DNA from: Enorma massiliensis phI
Lineage (GTDB): Bacteria; Actinomycetota; Coriobacteriia; Coriobacteriales; Coriobacteriaceae
Length of the DNA: 64,000 bases
Direction: 5' to 3'
Assembly (NCBI RefSeq): GCF_000311845.1
Contig: NZ_HE978574.1
Span: 339,467-403,466 of the forward strand
This document shows positions 61,801 to 64,000 of the stretch, piece after piece. The translations under genes were made by a program, and so were the position numbers. The notes under the pieces were generated by a model, which was given only the letters and a program-made list of their open reading frames with translations, was not told where the DNA came from and ran no database searches. How positions within the stretch are numbered: position 1 is the stretch's first letter; every line of letters starts with the position of its first letter.

Positions 61801-62839
61801 GTGCGGCGCCGTGCTCGCGGGCGACTGGCTCGTGGCGGTGGACGGCGCGGGCGTCGTGCGCGCCTACGATCCGGCCACGGGTGAGGTCGCGGGAACCATC
61901 GATCTGGGGGCAAACGCGCACGTTTCCGTGGTGGCCGACGGTTCCGACCTCTACGTGGTCACGAATGACGGCACCCTGCACCGCTTGGCGCTCGCCGAGG
62001 ACGGCTCGCTCACCCAGACGGGTAGCGTGCGCTTTGCGGACAGCTCTACCTCCACGCCCACGATTGCGGACGGTCGCGCCTACGTGGGCGGCGCGAACGA
62101 CGACTCCACGGGCGTGCTCGCGGTCATCGACCTGGCTACGATGGGCGTCGAGCACCGCATCACGGGCTTTTCCAACGAGGCAAAGCTCCCCGGTGATGTC
62201 AAGAGCGCTCCGACCGTGAGCGCGCGCGATGGCGAGACCTATGTGTACTTCACCTGCAACGCGGTTTCCGGCGGCGCCTACCTCTACCACCTGGGCGATG
62301 CCCACGCCTCGGTGCTCTACCTGCCGGGCGACGATCAGGCCGACTGGTGCATGGCGAGCGTGGTCGTGGGCGCGGACGGCGCGCTCTACTACGTCAACGA
62401 CTCCGGCACCCTATTCAAGCTCGAGGCGGGTGCCGCGCTTCCGGATCCGACCCCGACTGACGACGGCGATGGAACGACCGGTGATAATACGAATGGCTCT
62501 ACATCCAACACGGGCGACGATACGGGCGATGTTGACAGCGGTGACGACCTCGACGGTGGAGCACACCGTCCGACCGGTACGGTGCAGCCAGGACGGCAAC
62601 CGATCGCGACGGACGATGCCGCGGTTGACGAGGCGGCCGATGATGCCCTTACCGAGGAGACCAGCTCTTCTGACGAAACGGCGCTGAGCGCGGGTGCTCG
62701 CGTGTCGAGCAGCGCAGATGCGGGCGCGGCCGAGCAGCCACGCAGCTTCCGCTGGCTGCCGATTGCCGGCATCATCCTCGGCGTCTGCGGTCTTGTCGTC
62801 ATTATCGTCTACGTGAAACGTCGAGAGCGCTCGGAATAG
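55859..62839 (+). CDS. Giant surface protein with two DUF4430 domains and β-propeller
   Basis: A 2326-residue protein. Signal peptide with hydrophobic core VVAAVMAALLVWG and likely cleavage after AWA (44). Ser/Thr/Ala-rich region to about 185. Then seven to eight Ig-like repeats (each with xTYQWxxA..., FEDIEGATG-type motifs) to about 1050, atrophied bacterial Ig units at 1180-1395, two DUF4430 domains (about 1555-1664 and 1676-1790; both with YWQLFVNGSASDAGAG), a PQQ-like β-propeller (1828-2190), a Thr/Asp linker and a C-terminal membrane helix (about 2299-2317) with RRERSE tail. DUF4430 is the domain at the C-terminus of transcobalamin and intrinsic factor. Under the cobalamin riboswitch, it is probably a corrinoid-binding surface protein. 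Confidence 0.88.
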   Translation: MFKWKAPRVRSGRRLRRSARSHRVVAAVMAALLVWGQVPTYAWAGAATAESAASAQALKSAIPQSRTSPSGNTSATSADSTEATGQEPASSSADTSKDDAASQGEQAAQGAGSTTSNTAAESSGSEASSTGSAASSESPDGAAPSSADASASNTATARTSSTAASANASDVSTQALTSNAKVLIQDSASETSSYSQAYGSLSAGTVLWANLYDGSSSWSLSRVDAEDGWTYQWYAASEKSSDKSDYAPIEDATGQSLTVTEDLAGSYIIVCVTVDGIDRWAPLTSYGDTINQNYLPGPVLGQGQAELYSVTLSNSSPSAGETLTATANVSYNTPAGDDVNVTYTWQQGDSRYGTFEDIEGAGNGPTFTLTEAQQGKYVRVIASAGVNEEDATTSDTVMAEGAVKLAGVELATPGSLEMPVTLEAKAYTGSSYSPTYVTEGVTYTWMYAKTSSPSYSTTWTVIECETGPTLTVDSDEYAGCCFRVQASAGANDVEVSYYNAIGPVKLEGQVDIYTAFLAGSADATSGSYVFTSEDTAWAFAREQGGSVPIDSSKVTYQWQMSTTSRTSGFEDIEGATGQSLELAKYEGCYVRCVITANVGGSTYTTTATMKIAAPGSVNVTSVSLDASGKVNVGATLTATASAASGDVTDDTHVTWAWYYGDSSSATDTKIEGATGNTLELTQEVVDEYDLLGKYVEARADGGFGEEDSSAVGPLIMPGAVELYRVEVTGDARIGSTLTATAYKNSYSTVVSDTDTVTYQWQYATTNTTSDAEFTDIPGATGSTYTIPKTIDGRDAQGLYLRVQAVSDGSVVSTYQRGRYSYSGSTYVDPAGPVMLQGQYTLSSVELSSSGQGAQAGATITPAAQVRSGYYDVDAPTDAQLTYTWYIARAGGSFEELGDGYDPATGVLALTDDMVGATLKVSASALDNTVTSDEFVVVAAGTYDLARVSVSPSFTSSSTTLFTDDAVSASVWANGVDGYTTSVTGEVTIRWYVDEASDGSFDTCIGEGAEVTLPAEAAGCYLKVVATSGASAVEAVSANPVVGTDSLAGIVAKLDAEDWRLEPVYGEDANVNDVLQAKLAEMGVEDVDVRVTGVAFVNQNEQASLGVSTANDATNGDITFFFIDPDVVTGFANYTQWRQLRLTFELSRDGETATYTPGRSVNIPWDEARVVELLEEKAADLSIGFASGDTSNAVTGNLTLPYKLSDGSGDTRSWSSVSWSSDSDAVRISGYGWSDYTGTVTRTAADQEVTLTATIGVVASDGPSTTIEKTFTVTVLGDPALVEAEQTALQKKVDAAFTADALTYSADGAAVDPAAVVGDLQLPRPSAIGIDGADYTITYTASTDAIEVNGYRGNVYQPLPDADGAPVELTLTVTSKANPEITASKTIQLTVAPLEAGDITSELALMEAAKAGYGQALLGENASADAVTTNLHAFQKAYLDENSVLTWAYDSAAAGVAGDGIIATDLPGYDPMGSAGWRLFRSSDASVIAHENLVVTQPTYNTEVTITSVLSSEKYARYAERYADDETWGLAFSLLANQEVSATFMVLGTSGEQNPSVTATVRIVGVDASGADEAWVVTTAYELTEGSTAADLTEAALADAGLTADYGTSSQGWYLNSITSADGRVLEYDEDTGKYWQLFVNGSASDAGAGEVTLQAGDEITWYYSAWGASLDDIGQARISVTASVIGLDADGEDASWVPTTRVQLAEGSTAAELTEELLTSAGLEHEATGVGTGGYYLSTITSTDGRTLGWDEDTGCYWQLFVNGSASDAGAGQVTLKPGDEIAWYYSAQGAELPTNDVEVDPDAPRPDYDAAWPTYAPGAVTDVATPTEGGELAWSVDLGTDMASSVYASDPIVVNGNLYLAVGDELRVLDAATGKILATATLATSVDSACRLAYADGLVVVPLHGGRLQALTADTLTTVSLTDELAAGQQALSTLTISDGRAYFGTTSWTGETGTLFCVELATGAVVWSTSGDGDAGYYWCGAVLAGDWLVAVDGAGVVRAYDPATGEVAGTIDLGANAHVSVVADGSDLYVVTNDGTLHRLALAEDGSLTQTGSVRFADSSTSTPTIADGRAYVGGANDDSTGVLAVIDLATMGVEHRITGFSNEAKLPGDVKSAPTVSARDGETYVYFTCNAVSGGAYLYHLGDAHASVLYLPGDDQADWCMASVVVGADGALYYVNDSGTLFKLEAGAALPDPTPTDDGDGTTGDNTNGSTSNTGDDTGDVDSGDDLDGGAHRPTGTVQPGRQPIATDDAAVDEAADDALTEETSSSDETALSAGARVSSSADAGAAEQPRSFRWLPIAGIILGVCGLVVIIVYVKRRERSE

Positions 62840-62982
62840 CCCGATGACGCAACAGGCCGGGTTGGAGCCCTTCGTAAGAGGGGTTTCTGCCCGGCCAACA
62901 TCATCAAAATGCAAGCAATTCCCTCTCGGCTTTGGCATCACGAATACAAGCCTGGCTTTGGCGGTGCGAAGGAGCAGCCAAC

Positions 62983-63717
62983 ATGGAAGAAAATCAGTCT
63001 CAGAAGGTGGAGGAAAAACCGCGCATGAGCATGCGTCAGCGTATCGTGCTCGGTGTGCTGTCGGCGTGCTGCGTGGCGCTTATCGCGGTGTGCGGCATCG
63101 CGCTGGCGACGAGTGATGACGTGTCTCCCTCCAACGCGGTGCTCGCTTCGGGGAGCGCGTCGATAACGGCTGCGCAGCAAGCTGAAGCGGGCGGTGCCGA
63201 AGAATCGACGAAAGAGGACGCTGCAGAGGAAACGGCTGGCAGCCAAGATACCTCGACATCGGACGCTTCGTCTGATGGCTCGTCCGCATCCAATGATTCC
63301 GATCGGGACACTTCGTCTGACGCAGCCAACACCGGTGGCGGGGGAGATACTCCGTCCAACGCAGGTAACGGCGATGCAGATACGTCGAACAACCAGCAGC
63401 AGACCATTACTGTATCCGTCGTGGTGGATTCAAGCGCGGCAGACGGTTCGGTGAGCGGCTCGGGCACCTTTACGTTCAAGGAAGGGGCCACGCCCTACGA
63501 TGCCCTGTGTGCGCTTCGCTCCGATGTGACCTCGTCGAGCACGGCGATGGGCGTCTACGTCGAAGGCATTGGTGGCCTTTTTGAGAACGATAGCCGTTAC
63601 CCGGGCGTTTCGGGTTGGAAGTACATGGTGAATGGACGGGTGGTCATGCAGTCCGCCGGGTCGTACGCGCTGAGTGACGGTGATCATGTGACCTGGTATT
63701 ACACCGTCACGGGATAG
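62983..63717 (+). CDS. Membrane-anchored DUF4430 protein
   Basis: A 244-residue protein: short basic N-terminus, membrane helix or signal anchor at about 19-42 (IVLGVLSACCVALIAVCGIA), Ser/Asp/Glu-rich linker (60-140), and a C-terminal DUF4430 domain (about 145-244: FKEGATPYDALCAL, GWKYMVNG, ending DGDHVTWYYTVTG). AAGGAG precedes ATG 62983. It follows the giant protein by 143 bp, which contain a GCCGGG/CCCGGC hairpin; it is likely in the same riboswitch-controlled transcript and a partner in ligand capture. Confidence 0.85.
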   Translation: MEENQSQKVEEKPRMSMRQRIVLGVLSACCVALIAVCGIALATSDDVSPSNAVLASGSASITAAQQAEAGGAEESTKEDAAEETAGSQDTSTSDASSDGSSASNDSDRDTSSDAANTGGGGDTPSNAGNGDADTSNNQQQTITVSVVVDSSAADGSVSGSGTFTFKEGATPYDALCALRSDVTSSSTAMGVYVEGIGGLFENDSRYPGVSGWKYMVNGRVVMQSAGSYALSDGDHVTWYYTVTG

Positions 63718-63811
63718 GGCCCCGTTCTTTTCACTCGAGAGGCGCCACTCCAAGCAAACAGTTCTTCCTAATCGAGAGGTTCTGCATAAATCAAAGGGCC
63801 TCTTCTCGACC

Positions 63812-63930
63812 AAAAGGTGTACATGAGCGTCACGAATCGCTGGTTTTCGGCACGTTTTTGACGCTCGTGTACACCTTTTCTGGTGGGTGGGCCCATCGGT
63901 CTAGGTTCCGGGCGCTCGTGTACCCCTTTT
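63812..63930. repeat. Hairpin repeat AAAAGGTGTACA family
   Basis: Arms 63812-63832 and 63859-63879 (21 bases, 20 paired); a third arm copy GGCGCTCGTGTACCCCTTTT lies at 63911-63930. It lies beyond the last gene. The remaining bases to the window end (63931-64000) show nothing recognisable. Confidence 0.75.
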
Positions 63931-64000
63931 TTGGTTGCTTAAGGCATCGCTTCATGTATTGGTGGCGGCGCGGCGGGCGAGCGGCGAGCGCCCGCCGGCG

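Noticed and set aside
60146..62305. 719-codon antisense frame in the surface protein gene
   Set aside because: Low-complexity Val/Arg/Gly/His composition typical of shadows; the plus strand encodes recognisable DUF4430 and propeller domains.

Overview
The window is high-GC, gene-dense chromosomal DNA, apart from one AT-richer insert at about 42.1-45.7 kb. Membrane-bound LuxR-type regulator, actinobacterial tet(W) context, amino-acid catabolism genes, activase/dehydratase megaprotein and very large Ser/Thr-rich surface proteins together suggest a gut member of the Coriobacteriia, most likely Collinsella or a close relative. This is an inference from gene content; no rRNA or other taxonomic marker is present.

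Layout. 0.3-7.9 kb: a YgiQ radical SAM protein, then the aspartate/threonine pathway (thrB, thrC, lysC, asd). 8.4-13.7 kb: an FtsX-type exporter with a huge coiled-coil domain, its ATPase and a divergent TetR regulator. 13.9-22.2 kb: an autoregulated MerR, phosphofructokinase, a LuxR/permease/aminotransferase cassette and dxs. 22.3-26.6 kb: a bce-like module of response regulator, ABC ATPase, an unannotated 24-residue membrane peptide, ABC permease and histidine kinase. 26.7-34.6 kb: RlmA-like methyltransferase, LysR with a divergent polar amino-acid ABC operon ending in a 5'-truncated aldo/keto reductase, a ZIP transporter and a HAD phosphatase. 35.2-40.7 kb: TetR plus a 1569-residue activase/dehydratase-type protein. 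41.1-45.7 kb: an AbiEi-like protein, then a foreign tet(W) cassette with attenuator and a decapitated serine recombinase. 46.1-53.8 kb: coaX, an OPT transporter, a two-component system destroyed by an internal deletion, and a membrane protein/glycosyltransferase fusion behind a G9 tract. 54.3-63.7 kb: a NifU-like protein, lgt, then a cobalamin riboswitch in front of a 2326-residue surface protein carrying two DUF4430 (transcobalamin-C-terminal-like) domains, followed by a second membrane-anchored DUF4430 protein.

Two things stand out. First, the riboswitch/DUF4430 locus looks like a surface corrinoid-capture system, with a predicted stem between the riboswitch and the ribosome binding site. 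Second, at least eight families of inverted repeats sit at gene 3' ends, several copies supplying the stop codon of the upstream gene. Two copies of one family are 232 and 233 bp elements with terminal inverted repeats. Another family shows compensatory base changes and flanks the AbiEi-like gene plus the tet(W) insert. One palindrome lies in frame inside the OPT transporter gene.

No tRNA, rRNA, CRISPR array or prophage was recognised.
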